Of a DNA stretch of 64,000 bases, positions 47,185-55,450 are shown one piece after another. The stretch spans positions 1 to 64,000 of the forward strand of contig JAHJZX010000067.1 in the NCBI GenBank assembly GCA_018826295.1, written 5' to 3'. Below the pieces are notes generated by a model. The model was not told the DNA's origin. It saw nothing but the letters and a program-made list of their open reading frames with translations, and made no database searches. The position numbers were made by a program, and so were the translations under genes. The stretch's first letter is position 1; each line of letters starts with the position of its first letter. Origin of the DNA: Gammaproteobacteria bacterium (GTDB taxonomy: Bacteria > Pseudomonadota > Gammaproteobacteria > Enterobacterales > Alteromonadaceae).

Positions 47185-48228
47185 CTATGCCTTCTTAGTC
47201 TCAGCTTTTTTCTGGAACATTCCGCCTTTAATTAAGACAGCAAAAATATAATAAATTTCTGGATTGATTGAATTGTTCAATTCGAATGCAAGCTTATTAA
47301 GCTCATCAATGTAGAGCTCAACGTTGACAAATAAAGAATAAAAGCTCTTCTCTGATTCGGGACCACGTCTTGCAATACCCAGCTCTTTGTCTGCACCGTA
47401 CTCGTGTACTCTTAAGCGTTTGTCTCCATCCCACCAGTTATCTACGGATTGAATAGCCGCGCCTATTTTTACCGAATTAAAACTCACTGCATAACGGCCG
47501 TCGGTGCATCTAACTTTGGCGAACTCTTTTGAGCAATCACCAATGCCCGACTTTTCACTAAACATTTGGCTTGGGTAAATCTCCTGACAAAAAGTCGTTT
47601 CAATTTTTGCTGTTATGTCAGCAGTCCAGAAAACATTCCTATTAGTTAACGCAAGGAGCAATTCTTGACTCAATTCATCGAGAACATGTTCTGCATCACC
47701 GGTCCAAACGTCCCAATCCAGCTCTCTTGTGTTTTCTATGCGATAGATAGTCCCCGAGCTAGTTTTAACAACTATTTCTGTGTTTCCAGTATTTTGATTT
47801 CGCCAAAGCCAAGTGCCCAGAAGTAGGTTTTTACAAAACCGGGTTGCCAGCTCTTTATAGCCATTGCATTGATTGAAAGAGTCAGAGAGCTTCTCAAGCA
47901 ATGCATACACTTCAGGATCACTGCAACCGGAAGGTCTGAGGGAATTCGCTTGCACTCTTAGCGAGAAGCGGCAGTAAATATGTTCCACATTTGGAGGAAC
48001 ATAACACTCCTCTATTGTAAGCGGGTTGCTGTAAGTTAAATCTTGAGGCGCCAGATTCTTCGATTTAAATTGCGGAGTAAAAGCTTCTGTGAAGCCGGCT
48101 TTTTGACCGCGGATTCTAATAATGTCAGCTTCAAGAGGAATAAAATCAGACTCATCTGTTTTATAGAAAAACACCGCCTTACTCGGGTAAATAGAGCGGT
48201 CATACTTTAAAACATTACATAGCTCCAC
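47185..48228 (-). CDS. cas7f: Cas7f (Csy3-like) Cascade backbone subunit
   Basis: 347 residues. YDRSIYPSKAVFFY near 9, YKELATRFCKNLLLGTWLWRN near 121, PSQMFSEKSGIGD near 214, AVSFNSVKIGAAIQSVDNWW near 245 and FAVLIKGGMFQKK at the end match Cas7 of transposon-encoded I-F3 systems. Six copies would coat the guide RNA. It starts 9 bp after the cas8/5 stop. Confidence 0.93.
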   Translation of the reverse strand: MELCNVLKYDRSIYPSKAVFFYKTDESDFIPLEADIIRIRGQKAGFTEAFTPQFKSKNLAPQDLTYSNPLTIEECYVPPNVEHIYCRFSLRVQANSLRPSGCSDPEVYALLEKLSDSFNQCNGYKELATRFCKNLLLGTWLWRNQNTGNTEIVVKTSSGTIYRIENTRELDWDVWTGDAEHVLDELSQELLLALTNRNVFWTADITAKIETTFCQEIYPSQMFSEKSGIGDCSKEFAKVRCTDGRYAVSFNSVKIGAAIQSVDNWWDGDKRLRVHEYGADKELGIARRGPESEKSFYSLFVNVELYIDELNKLAFELNNSINPEIYYIFAVLIKGGMFQKKAETKKA

Positions 48229-48237
48229 GATGTTTCC

Positions 48238-50343
48238 TTATATTCTTTTCATCAGCATCGACTGTTCTTTCGCCTCTAACATCCAGAACGCTTTTTTGAA
48301 ATAGCTTGCCTGGCCTTGTAACCTTACCTGAATTGCAGAGATGCACTCAACTACACCAATTGCCGGCTCCGCATAACAATGTAACGGCTCTAAACTGCCA
48401 ACTCTCTTAATCGGTTTTGTCAGTGGCAGGTAGCCGAACATAGTTGGACACAGTGAAGGGTTTTTATCTAGTAAAAAAAATAGATCACCCACGCTTTCTA
48501 TAAGATGATTGGTGGGCATTACCCATTTTCCAGATGCTGGTAACGTTCTTATTTTGGTGAAAAGATCTGTTTCACACTGATAAAGTTCACACCACTTTCC
48601 GGCAGTGTCTAACTCGGGCGGATGCATTACCCCACCAGCAAGGTTTGCTGGAAAACTGGCTTTCAACATTTCATGTTCAGTGTCTAAGATTTTTAAATCA
48701 TCTTCATAGCCATTGATATGAATAATGAGATCAAAGGTAAAGTCGCAATACCGATTATCAGTTATTCCTGGTCGCCTAAATTGGTTCTCTCTGAGCCCCT
48801 GCATCCGAAATTCAGGCAGCTTTTTACCACCAACAGCTGAGTATTGACGAATGAACCACGAAAAAGATGTCATCCGAAGTTTAGCGTTAAGCCCTTCATT
48901 TAACCTACGTTGATAATTATGCATCATTCCCCAAACCGCGGTGAGGGAGGGAATGCCTGAGCAATAAGGATTTGATAGTGCTTGAGCATCAAACACTCTA
49001 ATGCCTTTCAAGTATAGGTAACGTTGTGAATTCTGAGAATCATAGGTTTTTTGTGGATGTGTCTGGTTACTGGCTATTTGAGAAAGCAACCAGCTCAAAC
49101 CATTCCTCAGGTACGGCATTAGATGCTGGTGAAAGGCATATTGACGAGTCGCATTTGAGTTAGACAATTCTGTGTTTATAAGACCCAGTAATGGCTTAAG
49201 TAGCTCATACAACTGTTCCTTTTCAAATGTTAGAAATTGATACTCTAGTGAACGATTAATAACCTCAAGCTCACTGGCAGAAATCTTTTCCTCTGATATT
49301 TCCAGCCTCCACTCTAACATTGGTGCAAGCCATTCAATTAATGTCGTTCTTATCTGTTTTATCGAGGCTACTTTTTGCTGTCTGCGTTGCTTTAATGCCA
49401 GGGGCATTCGATTTGAAACCAATGTTTCAATTACCTTTATAAAGTTAAAGCGTGACAAAGCATCATGATTAAACACTGGTTTGTCAGATAGCAATTTTGA
49501 CAGCTGACTGTCGCGTATTCCGTGAGGTTTTAGATTAATACGAGGTGGATAATTGAGTACTTGTACATTGCCGCCCAATGATGCTACCAGCTCGCTTACA
49601 GAAGCGGGACGGGTGAATTCAATGCTGGTGAATTTACCAAACTTATTTATAGCAGCTTGTTGGAGTTCAGATTGAAGCGCATGGCTGACCACTGGGGTAA
49701 TTGCCACATAACCATCATGATATGGCATCCGCACTTGCGCTGAGTATTTATCAACGCTAGCCGGGTGGAGTTGCTCTGGTAGGAGGCTTTTCACCCTGCT
49801 GCAAACATTTGTAAATTGTTTTACTGTCATTCCAAGCTTTTGAAAAGCACTTTTCCAATGCGATGCATCTTCTATCAGCAGTAGCCCGAGACAGGTTACT
49901 TTGCCATCCCAGATGAAATGACAGCCAAACAGCTTAGATAAATTCACTCTGGCGCTATCGTGTGACCAACCTAAGGTGCGCTGACAATTGGCACTACTCA
50001 AGATCCTTTGCTGCAATAGTGGGCTGGATACTATAAGATTCTGTTTGCTTACTCGAATGTCCGGATATTTTAAATTATGCGTATGAAACCACTGAACTTC
50101 GCTAATACAAGCATCGATGTGAGACTGATCGCCTAGAGTCTTTTTTGCTAACTTTGCATCTAATAAATCGTCAACCTTAGCTTTTGGAAAGGTCAGATTC
50201 ACTAAAATAGTCAGTGCACTGCTTTCGTCGCCGGTCACATCTATCAATTCACTAAAAGCAGCGAATGCACGTCTAAGTGCTTGGTTTCTTGTTGGCAGAT
50301 CGTCAATATCAAGCAAAGAGCAAAGGTTTAAGTTTTTTACCAT
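48238..50343 (-). CDS. cas8f: Cas8f/Cas5f fusion protein
   Basis: 701 residues, the size and position of the fused Cas8-Cas5 subunit that marks I-F3 transposons. I assign it by operon position (tniQ - this - cas7 - cas6) and length, because this subunit is too diverged for motif reading. MPYHDGYVAITPVVSHALQS near 208 and ATRQYAFHQHLMPYLRNGLS near 398 are recognisable I-F-like stretches. It recognises the PAM and caps the guide 5' end. It overlaps tniQ by 7 bp, so the two are translationally coupled. Confidence 0.85.
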   Translation of the reverse strand: MVKNLNLCSLLDIDDLPTRNQALRRAFAAFSELIDVTGDESSALTILVNLTFPKAKVDDLLDAKLAKKTLGDQSHIDACISEVQWFHTHNLKYPDIRVSKQNLIVSSPLLQQRILSSANCQRTLGWSHDSARVNLSKLFGCHFIWDGKVTCLGLLLIEDASHWKSAFQKLGMTVKQFTNVCSRVKSLLPEQLHPASVDKYSAQVRMPYHDGYVAITPVVSHALQSELQQAAINKFGKFTSIEFTRPASVSELVASLGGNVQVLNYPPRINLKPHGIRDSQLSKLLSDKPVFNHDALSRFNFIKVIETLVSNRMPLALKQRRQQKVASIKQIRTTLIEWLAPMLEWRLEISEEKISASELEVINRSLEYQFLTFEKEQLYELLKPLLGLINTELSNSNATRQYAFHQHLMPYLRNGLSWLLSQIASNQTHPQKTYDSQNSQRYLYLKGIRVFDAQALSNPYCSGIPSLTAVWGMMHNYQRRLNEGLNAKLRMTSFSWFIRQYSAVGGKKLPEFRMQGLRENQFRRPGITDNRYCDFTFDLIIHINGYEDDLKILDTEHEMLKASFPANLAGGVMHPPELDTAGKWCELYQCETDLFTKIRTLPASGKWVMPTNHLIESVGDLFFLLDKNPSLCPTMFGYLPLTKPIKRVGSLEPLHCYAEPAIGVVECISAIQVRLQGQASYFKKAFWMLEAKEQSMLMKRI

Positions 50344-51569
50344 GCTGATATGTACATTCCTTGTCGTTCATTTCCAAAGCTATTTTTGTACTCTATTACT
50401 TGCCTGAGAAAAAACACACCTTTATTCGGTTCAACACGCTCTGCCATCTTTTGTCTAAACGACGAAGTCAGTATTCCATCCTGATAAAGGCGATATACTT
50501 GCTCATGTGTTGTCGCAAGAATCACCGCTGTTTCTGAGACGCTAACTAACATATCAGCCACGTTTGGCTTTTTCATTTTCGGATGTGAATCAACTAACTT
50601 ATGCAAATAGCCTATAACAGATGCATAAATAAAATGCGGCTCTTTGTCTTCCGGCAATAAACATCGTGAATGCAGAACTAACTCACCATAAATAGACCGA
50701 AAATCTGTATGGTTAAAAAGTTTAATCAATCTGGATTCCGCACTCAGGGTTATTGCCTCCAGTTCTTGATAGAAATTTTCAGGCCAACTTTCGAAGTACT
50801 CAATGGCATTCTCAAAGGAAGTACTATGGCTTTTTGCGTAGCGTTTTTGATACCACAACAGAGCTGCAAATCGGTGGGTCAAAGAGGTTTGGTTCAGCAG
50901 AATATTAATCGATTTAGCATCACCGCCCATAAGGCAATTCGCTAAAACGATATTTGCATTTTCAGCAGGTGTAATGGCTGCTTTTGAGAGCCTAAATCCG
51001 CATAAACAATGAGTTATAGATTGATTTTGAATGTAGTTAATCGACGCCTGGCAGTCAGGGCATCGATGAAGTAGCTCGCATCTGTGCTTAACACAAGCGT
51101 TATAAGGCTTTAAATGCCAAACCTGTCTAATATAGGGCTCGTCGTTTAAGCAAGCAGGACAAACGGGGATGCTTTCTAGATTTTCCTCATTCTCATATCG
51201 TATGAAGCTCAGCGGTATGTCTACACCATAACGATGTAAGGCAGCTGCACCACCTGAGAAGGTTCGGTTTGATCTCAATAACGCTATTTTTTGTAGTTCG
51301 TAAGGGGGTAAGCCAAGAAGTGATTCAAGCAATCCCAATGCCCGCATCCTAAAATGGCTGTTATGTTTAGCATGATAAATATTTAGCCGCTTAAGTTCTA
51401 TGGGGAAAGCGCCATGGGCCTCGAAATCAAGTTCGTGAAGTTCTTCCCGTATAGCAAAGCTAAGCTGATGATATGAATCAAAATTATTCTCTGCTACGAC
51501 GCGCAGCAAATAGCTTTCAAGCGATTCATCGTGATAAGCGCGTGCTTTGGGAGAAAACAAAAAAGCCAT
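50337..51569 (-). CDS. tniQ: TniQ, transposition targeting protein of the I-F3 Cascade
   Basis: 410 residues, near the roughly 395 of known I-F3 TniQ. FLFSPKARAYHDESLESYLLRV is the typical TniQ start. The zinc-binding part follows: CPAC (137-140), CVKHRC (159-164), CPDC (170-173) and CLC (188-190). TniQ dimers dock on Cas6/Cas7 at the PAM-distal end of Cascade and recruit TnsC. It is encoded directly before cas8/5, the diagnostic order for RNA-guided Tn7-like elements. Confidence 0.94.
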   Translation of the reverse strand: MAFLFSPKARAYHDESLESYLLRVVAENNFDSYHQLSFAIREELHELDFEAHGAFPIELKRLNIYHAKHNSHFRMRALGLLESLLGLPPYELQKIALLRSNRTFSGGAAALHRYGVDIPLSFIRYENEENLESIPVCPACLNDEPYIRQVWHLKPYNACVKHRCELLHRCPDCQASINYIQNQSITHCLCGFRLSKAAITPAENANIVLANCLMGGDAKSINILLNQTSLTHRFAALLWYQKRYAKSHSTSFENAIEYFESWPENFYQELEAITLSAESRLIKLFNHTDFRSIYGELVLHSRCLLPEDKEPHFIYASVIGYLHKLVDSHPKMKKPNVADMLVSVSETAVILATTHEQVYRLYQDGILTSSFRQKMAERVEPNKGVFFLRQVIEYKNSFGNERQGMYISAW

Positions 51570-51603
51570 TACCGCTCCTCAAGATATTTTGCTAAGAGTT
51601 AAT

Positions 51604-51975
51604 TCACCTTACTAAATAGTTGTTTAACTCTTTAGCTCCACTTAGACTTTTTTGAAGAATTACATCTAAACCAGTCAGGCCCTGTAAATCAGTATTAGGC
51701 TTCAACACCCAAGCATTTGCTTGAATGGGATCTGTAAAAATCTGATGCAGTTGTTTGTATATAGCGATAAGTTGCGACACAAGTGTCAGTAATTCTGAGT
51801 GCTCTGAATTTAAGGTGCCTGACATCCAGGCTTTGTATTGCTGATTGGTTAAAAACGAAAATAGCTTTCTGATCTGCTCTGGCGTTAGTTGCCATTCATT
51901 TGCAATATGCAGGAAAAGCTTTAATGCGACAGCATTGGCTTTAAATGGGGGTACGTCGTTCGGACTCGTTGTCAT
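51604..51975 (-). CDS. MbcA/ParS/Xre-like antitoxin-fold protein upstream of tniQ
   Basis: 123 residues. LFLHIANEWQLTPEQIRKLF and NQQYKAWMSG form the N-terminal helical part, LVSQLIAIYKQLHQIFTDPI the middle, and ANAWVLKPNTDLQGLTGLDV followed by GAKELNNYL the C-terminal toxin-binding signature of DUF2384 (MbcA/ParS). Normally such proteins bind RES-type toxins, but no RES toxin is visible nearby. It lies 34 bp before tniQ on the same strand and overlaps the preceding small gene (TAATG). Either an orphan antitoxin or a protein adapted to transposon control. Confidence 0.75.
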   Translation of the reverse strand: MTTSPNDVPPFKANAVALKLFLHIANEWQLTPEQIRKLFSFLTNQQYKAWMSGTLNSEHSELLTLVSQLIAIYKQLHQIFTDPIQANAWVLKPNTDLQGLTGLDVILQKSLSGAKELNNYLVR

Positions 51976-52211
51976 TAAACGTTCGTGTTCTGTTTTTGCG
52001 ATATCAACGTTAAAAGCCCATCAGCAAAACCCCGGTCCGTGCAACATAACAGCTGAGAGGCTTCTTCAGGGTTTTTATGAACTGCAGGTATGATTTGTGA
52101 GCAAATTACATCACACAGTCGCTTCACAAACTCATGACCAAGCTCTTTTGACTCGAACTGGTTGATTATGTTTAAAAGTGCCTGATTGAGCTGACTCATC
52201 ATCATCTCCAA
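51975..52211 (-). CDS. 78-residue protein of unknown function
   Basis: Unrecognised. Helical at first (QLNQALLNIINQFESKELGH), with CDVICSQIIPAVH and LLCCTDRGFADGLLTLISQK later; three or four clustered cysteines. Translationally coupled to the antitoxin-fold gene by a TAATG overlap, so it is probably real. The start may be the ATG at 52,211 or an internal one (codon 3, 4 or 5), since GGAGATGATGATG offers several. Confidence 0.6.
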   Translation of the reverse strand: MEMMMSQLNQALLNIINQFESKELGHEFVKRLCDVICSQIIPAVHKNPEEASQLLCCTDRGFADGLLTLISQKQNTNV

Positions 52212-52237
52212 CTATTAATGGGGTATAGCTAAAGTTA

Positions 52238-52555
52238 CTATTTCAGGTCGGGCAATTGGACCTTCAGCTTTGCAAGCAATGCCTCTTTACCTTCCTCTGA
52301 AAGATGATCAAATAACTTTACTAGTTCAGCCATTTTGTCGTCTTTGCAGAAGAAATAGGCTACTGGCACATCAAGTGCCTCTGCAATTAACTCTAGGCTG
52401 CCAAAGTCAGGGACTCGTTTACCCTGCTCATATTGGTTCATTCTTGAGCTAGCAACTGTTAATTCTAATCCGATATTAACGCCAAGTTGGCGCTGAGAAA
52501 TACCGATGATACCTCTCGCCTCTCGGATCCTTTTTGGTATTGGAGTAATAGACAC
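52238..52555 (-). CDS. XRE-family repressor of the transposon module
   Basis: 105 residues from a GTG start. IPKRIREARGIIGISQRQLG and MNQYEQGKRVPDFGSLELIA give a Cro/cI-type helix-turn-helix (about 6-65). ALDVPVAYFFCKDDKMAELV and a helical tail follow. XRE regulators near tniQ are known from other I-F3 transposons, where they control cas or guide expression. A palindrome, CTCACATATTGTGAG, 62 bp upstream is a likely operator. The gene is 26 bp upstream of the 78-residue gene and can lead the whole tniQ-cas operon. Confidence 0.82.
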   Translation of the reverse strand: MSITPIPKRIREARGIIGISQRQLGVNIGLELTVASSRMNQYEQGKRVPDFGSLELIAEALDVPVAYFFCKDDKMAELVKLFDHLSEEGKEALLAKLKVQLPDLK

Positions 52556-52591
52556 TTAATCATTATTTTCTACCTACACATGGTTCTATTG

Positions 52592-52631
52592 TTGAATATT
52601 TTTGCCTTGCGGTATACTCACATATTGTGAG
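52592..52631. promoter_or_regulatory. divergent promoter with CTCACATATTGTGAG palindrome
   Basis: A perfect 6+6-bp palindrome with a TAT centre at 52,617-52,631, overlapping a plus-strand -10 hexamer TATACT (52,613-52,618). A TTGAAT at 52,592 is a -35 candidate with short 15-bp spacing. It lies between the XRE gene and the divergent winged-helix/helicase genes, so one repressor could silence both directions. Confidence 0.6.
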
Positions 52632-52689
52632 AGCATTTGGAAGTGATTAAGAATTCCAGTTTGGAAATTTATTATCGTGAGGAATTAAA

Positions 52690-53172
52690 TTGTCTCGTAT
52701 ACCAAATGTCGGCAGTATTGTTCTTGCCATCGTAAAAGAGCATTTTGCAGATGGTTGCTATGTAAATCAGGTGCTTGAGGTTTTTCAGAAGAAATTTCCT
52801 CAGCTTGAACACAAGTCTGCCAGAGTCAAAGTGGATAAATCACTTAGACTGCTGCAAAGGAAAGGAGCTCTGGCTTCCATTCTCGATGCAGGAAATAAGC
52901 GAAGATACACACTGGTTATTGACTGCTATGAAAACGCGAGTCCGCAAGTTGATCTCAACAGCTATATGCAAGAACTTAAACGGACAGAATATGACCTGGC
53001 GGCAACACTCTCCGAGTGGGAATACATGAAGAGTATCGATGACGGTCACCCGGTAATCGTTAAGGCTGCAAAAGAATGTGCATTAGAATTAGAACAGGAT
53101 GCGATGAAGCTCACCGGCAAATACTCCGGGTTAAAAAAGATTATTTCCAGAGTAACTGGTTATGCGTCTTAG
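52690..53172 (+). CDS. winged-helix-like protein paired with a helicase
   Basis: 160 residues from a TTG start with GTGAGGA upstream; no ATG occurs until codon 93 and a stop lies four codons upstream, so the TTG is well supported. SIVLAIVKEHFADGCYVNQV then a helix pair and LRLLQRKGALASILDAGNKR (about 8-75) look like a winged helix; the rest is helical (LAATLSEWEYMK). Not recognised by family. It overlaps the helicase gene by 11 bp, so the proteins probably work together. Confidence 0.6.
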   Translation: MSRIPNVGSIVLAIVKEHFADGCYVNQVLEVFQKKFPQLEHKSARVKVDKSLRLLQRKGALASILDAGNKRRYTLVIDCYENASPQVDLNSYMQELKRTEYDLAATLSEWEYMKSIDDGHPVIVKAAKECALELEQDAMKLTGKYSGLKKIISRVTGYAS

Positions 53173-54520
53173 AAAGTGGCAGTCAAAATGTGTTAAGGCT
53201 GCACTGGAGCACTTTAAATTACAATCAAAGCACTTTTTCGCATTGGCAACGCCAGGTTCTGGCAAAAGCATTATGGCTGCCGAACTAGCGACCCAGCTAT
53301 TTCAGCAAAATAAGATTGATTTAGTTTTATGCCTGTCGCCTTCTGCTGAAGTTAGGGATGGAATTTCCAGAACTTTCAAGTTACACCGCCCAGACATTTT
53401 TCACGATGGCATTGGCTCGGTTGTTGTCTCGATGACATACCAAAAATTATTGACCTTGGACGATGCGTTTCTTAAGCCGGCCTTGAACAAGCGACTGTTT
53501 GTTATTTTGGATGAGGTGCATCATTGCAGTGGCGGTGGCGAAAGCATTCCCAATGCATGGGGCAACAAAGTTTTAAACCAGATCTTGGCTTACGCTACCT
53601 ATACTTTATCGCTGTCTGGCACACCATGGCGGACAGATAAGCTTCCAATCGCACTTGCAAAATACTGTGTTAACGACTCTCTCATCGTCAATTATCAGTA
53701 TGGATTGGCTCAAGCAATTTCCGATGGTGTCTGCAGAAGACCAATCGTTACACTGATAGACAACGATATATGTAATATTAATCACAAGACTTATGCGTCA
53801 ATAAGTGATGCGCTTAACAAGACTGAGCTTATGTACAAGCATATAGTTGAAGACCGTGCTGCGCTTAAACACATTTTAAAACTAAGCATCACAAAGCTAA
53901 ATTTAATCCGGAGCAAAACACCTGATGCAGCAGGACTCGTAGTTGCCTACTCAATTGAGCACGCTAGAAAAATTAAGCAACTACTTGAAATGGAGTTTGG
54001 TCAGACGACAGTAATTGTCACCTATAGAGAAAAGCATGCGCAGCAAATCATAAAGAATTTCCGTCATGGAAATGCTCAATGGGTAGTGAGTGTTGGCATG
54101 ATTGCGGAAGGCACTGACATACCAAGGCTACACGTTTGTTGCCACATCACCACTGTTCGAACAGAGCTGTATTTTAGACAAATTTTAGGCCGGATCATGC
54201 GAGTAAGGTCTACTGATAACTCTAAAGAGTGTTACTTATTTACCTTTGCAGAGCCTGAACTGAAACGCTTTGCAGATAACATCCAAACAGAGTTACCGGA
54301 CTATAAGGTTGTCTATAATACAGCGCACAGCGTTGGCAAAACTTGCGAGACACGTGAAAAAATCGTTCGCGGTAATTGTGGGCTAATAAGCTCAAACGAT
54401 GTTTTTTTGTATGAAAAGCAAACGAAAACCCAGACGGACACTAGTAATGAAAATACCTTTACATGGTATTTTCACGGTGACTTTCGCGAGCATATCATCA
54501 ATAGCTTTTCGCAAATTTAA
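53162..54520 (+). CDS. superfamily 2 DEAD/DEAH-type helicase, probable defence cargo
   Basis: 452 residues. Walker A ATPGSGKS (near 29-36), motif II DEVHH (near 117), motif III SGTPWRT (near 152), a helicase C domain with GLVVAYSIEHARKIKQLLE, VSVGMIAEGTDIPRL (motif V) and QILGRIMRVR (motif VI, near 340). This is the compact helicase core seen in type III restriction and many phage-defence systems, without any fused nuclease; the last 90 residues are not recognised. With the coupled 160-residue partner it may be a two-gene system. It is not TnsC, which is an AAA+ protein. Confidence 0.85.
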   Translation: MRLRKWQSKCVKAALEHFKLQSKHFFALATPGSGKSIMAAELATQLFQQNKIDLVLCLSPSAEVRDGISRTFKLHRPDIFHDGIGSVVVSMTYQKLLTLDDAFLKPALNKRLFVILDEVHHCSGGGESIPNAWGNKVLNQILAYATYTLSLSGTPWRTDKLPIALAKYCVNDSLIVNYQYGLAQAISDGVCRRPIVTLIDNDICNINHKTYASISDALNKTELMYKHIVEDRAALKHILKLSITKLNLIRSKTPDAAGLVVAYSIEHARKIKQLLEMEFGQTTVIVTYREKHAQQIIKNFRHGNAQWVVSVGMIAEGTDIPRLHVCCHITTVRTELYFRQILGRIMRVRSTDNSKECYLFTFAEPELKRFADNIQTELPDYKVVYNTAHSVGKTCETREKIVRGNCGLISSNDVFLYEKQTKTQTDTSNENTFTWYFHGDFREHIINSFSQI

Positions 54521-54584
54521 CCATGAGAAAACTAACATTAAGTGTTTTATTGACTTAGTTGCTCCAGGCATTCAACGGTAAAAT

Positions 54585-54803
54585 ATGAGCTATCAAGTTA
54601 CGCTTGTTGAAAACAACCTCCTGCCACTACCAGATAAGCTTTGCACTGAACTTGGTATAGACGTCGGTGATATTTTAATTTTTGAAATTGCTGACGATCG
54701 TACAGCATTGGTAGCGAGGAAGCACACAGATCAAACGCTTGATGATGAACAGCTTGCGACAGCCGGAAACCTTGCACGAGTTGTATCTTATCAAACGGAA
54801 TAG
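54585..54803 (+). CDS. AbrB/MazE-like (SpoVT fold) small DNA-binding protein
   Basis: 72 residues: YQVTLVENNLLPLPDKLCTE and LGIDVGDILIFEIADDRTAL match the swapped-hairpin AbrB/MazE/PrlF domain, typical of antitoxins. The 22-residue tail would bind a toxin, but the next frame is a truncated gene, not a PemK- or PIN-type toxin. Confidence 0.7.
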   Translation: MSYQVTLVENNLLPLPDKLCTELGIDVGDILIFEIADDRTALVARKHTDQTLDDEQLATAGNLARVVSYQTE

Positions 54804-54833
54804 AAGTTAATTACGTTAGTAGAGGGAATGTAT

Positions 54834-54995
54834 ATGGCCACGCCACCAATAAGTAATGAGCAAGAACATGCCGCAGTGCTTGCCAGAATTGAGTTGCTTC
54901 TGGAAGCGGAGCCCGGCACTCCTGAAGGCGATCAATTCGATGAATTAGTACAACTGATTGAGGAGTATGAGGATATTCACTACCCGATACCCTAA
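54834..54995 (+). pseudogene. truncated HigA-type antitoxin (N-terminal domain only)
   Basis: 53 codons (MATPPISNEQEHAAVLARIE, then LLLEAEPGTPEGDQFDELV, ending HYPIP and stop). This is the conserved N-terminal domain of HigA/COG5499 antitoxins; in full proteins HYPI is followed by a linker and an XRE helix-turn-helix of about 60 residues, missing here. AGAGGG lies eight bases before the ATG. It is a decayed or minimal antitoxin with no higB toxin beside it. Confidence 0.7.
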
Positions 54996-55027
54996 AGCAA
55001 ACTGTAAAACCAGTACTTAATATTTCA

Positions 55028-55267
55028 TTAGTGCAAAACTACAATATCAAGTAGCCCACCTAAATGGGACATTGCATCTTTGAAGTCAGCACATGGCAGG
55101 CCAACCTGATACCACTTATTACAGACATAGCCCGGTAGCATTAGTAATATTGTCTTACTGGCATCATCAGTTTTAAATTTTGCCAAGGTCGTTAAATCGT
55201 GACCTGCATCTTGCCATATCCGCAGCATCGCTATTGCCTGTTCATCTGATAAAAATTGCACACTCAT
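55028..55267 (-). CDS. 79-residue protein of unknown function
   Basis: Starts at the ATG at 55,267 (a TTG four codons earlier is less likely). VQFLSDEQAIAMLRIWQDAG and TILLMLPGYVCNKWYQVGLP are protein-like, with balanced composition, but the family is not recognised and no good RBS is seen. Convergent with the HigA remnant. Confidence 0.45.
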   Translation of the reverse strand: MSVQFLSDEQAIAMLRIWQDAGHDLTTLAKFKTDDASKTILLMLPGYVCNKWYQVGLPCADFKDAMSHLGGLLDIVVLH

Positions 55268-55450
55268 GCAAATAACCAATGTTGGTTAATAAATAGTTAA
55301 AGTTTAGACTTGGAAGGTCTTGACGTAAAGTCTTTACCAGGACCTTTAAAAAGCAGCACACTCTTTCCTAAAGCGTAGTAATAAAACCGAGTAGCGCCGT
55401 TGTCAGTCCGCAGGTATAATTTTCTCGAGGGCTTTGGAACATCACTGCAA

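Noticed and set aside
46246-51569. An ordinary type I-F adaptive CRISPR-Cas system
   Set aside because: cas1 and cas2-3 are missing, Cas8 and Cas5 are fused, and tniQ leads the operon.
53162-54520. The helicase as a possible TnsC or Cas3
   Set aside because: Its motifs (DEVHH, SGTPWR, QILGRIMR) are SF2 helicase motifs, not AAA+; there is no HD nuclease domain and it is divergent from the cas genes.
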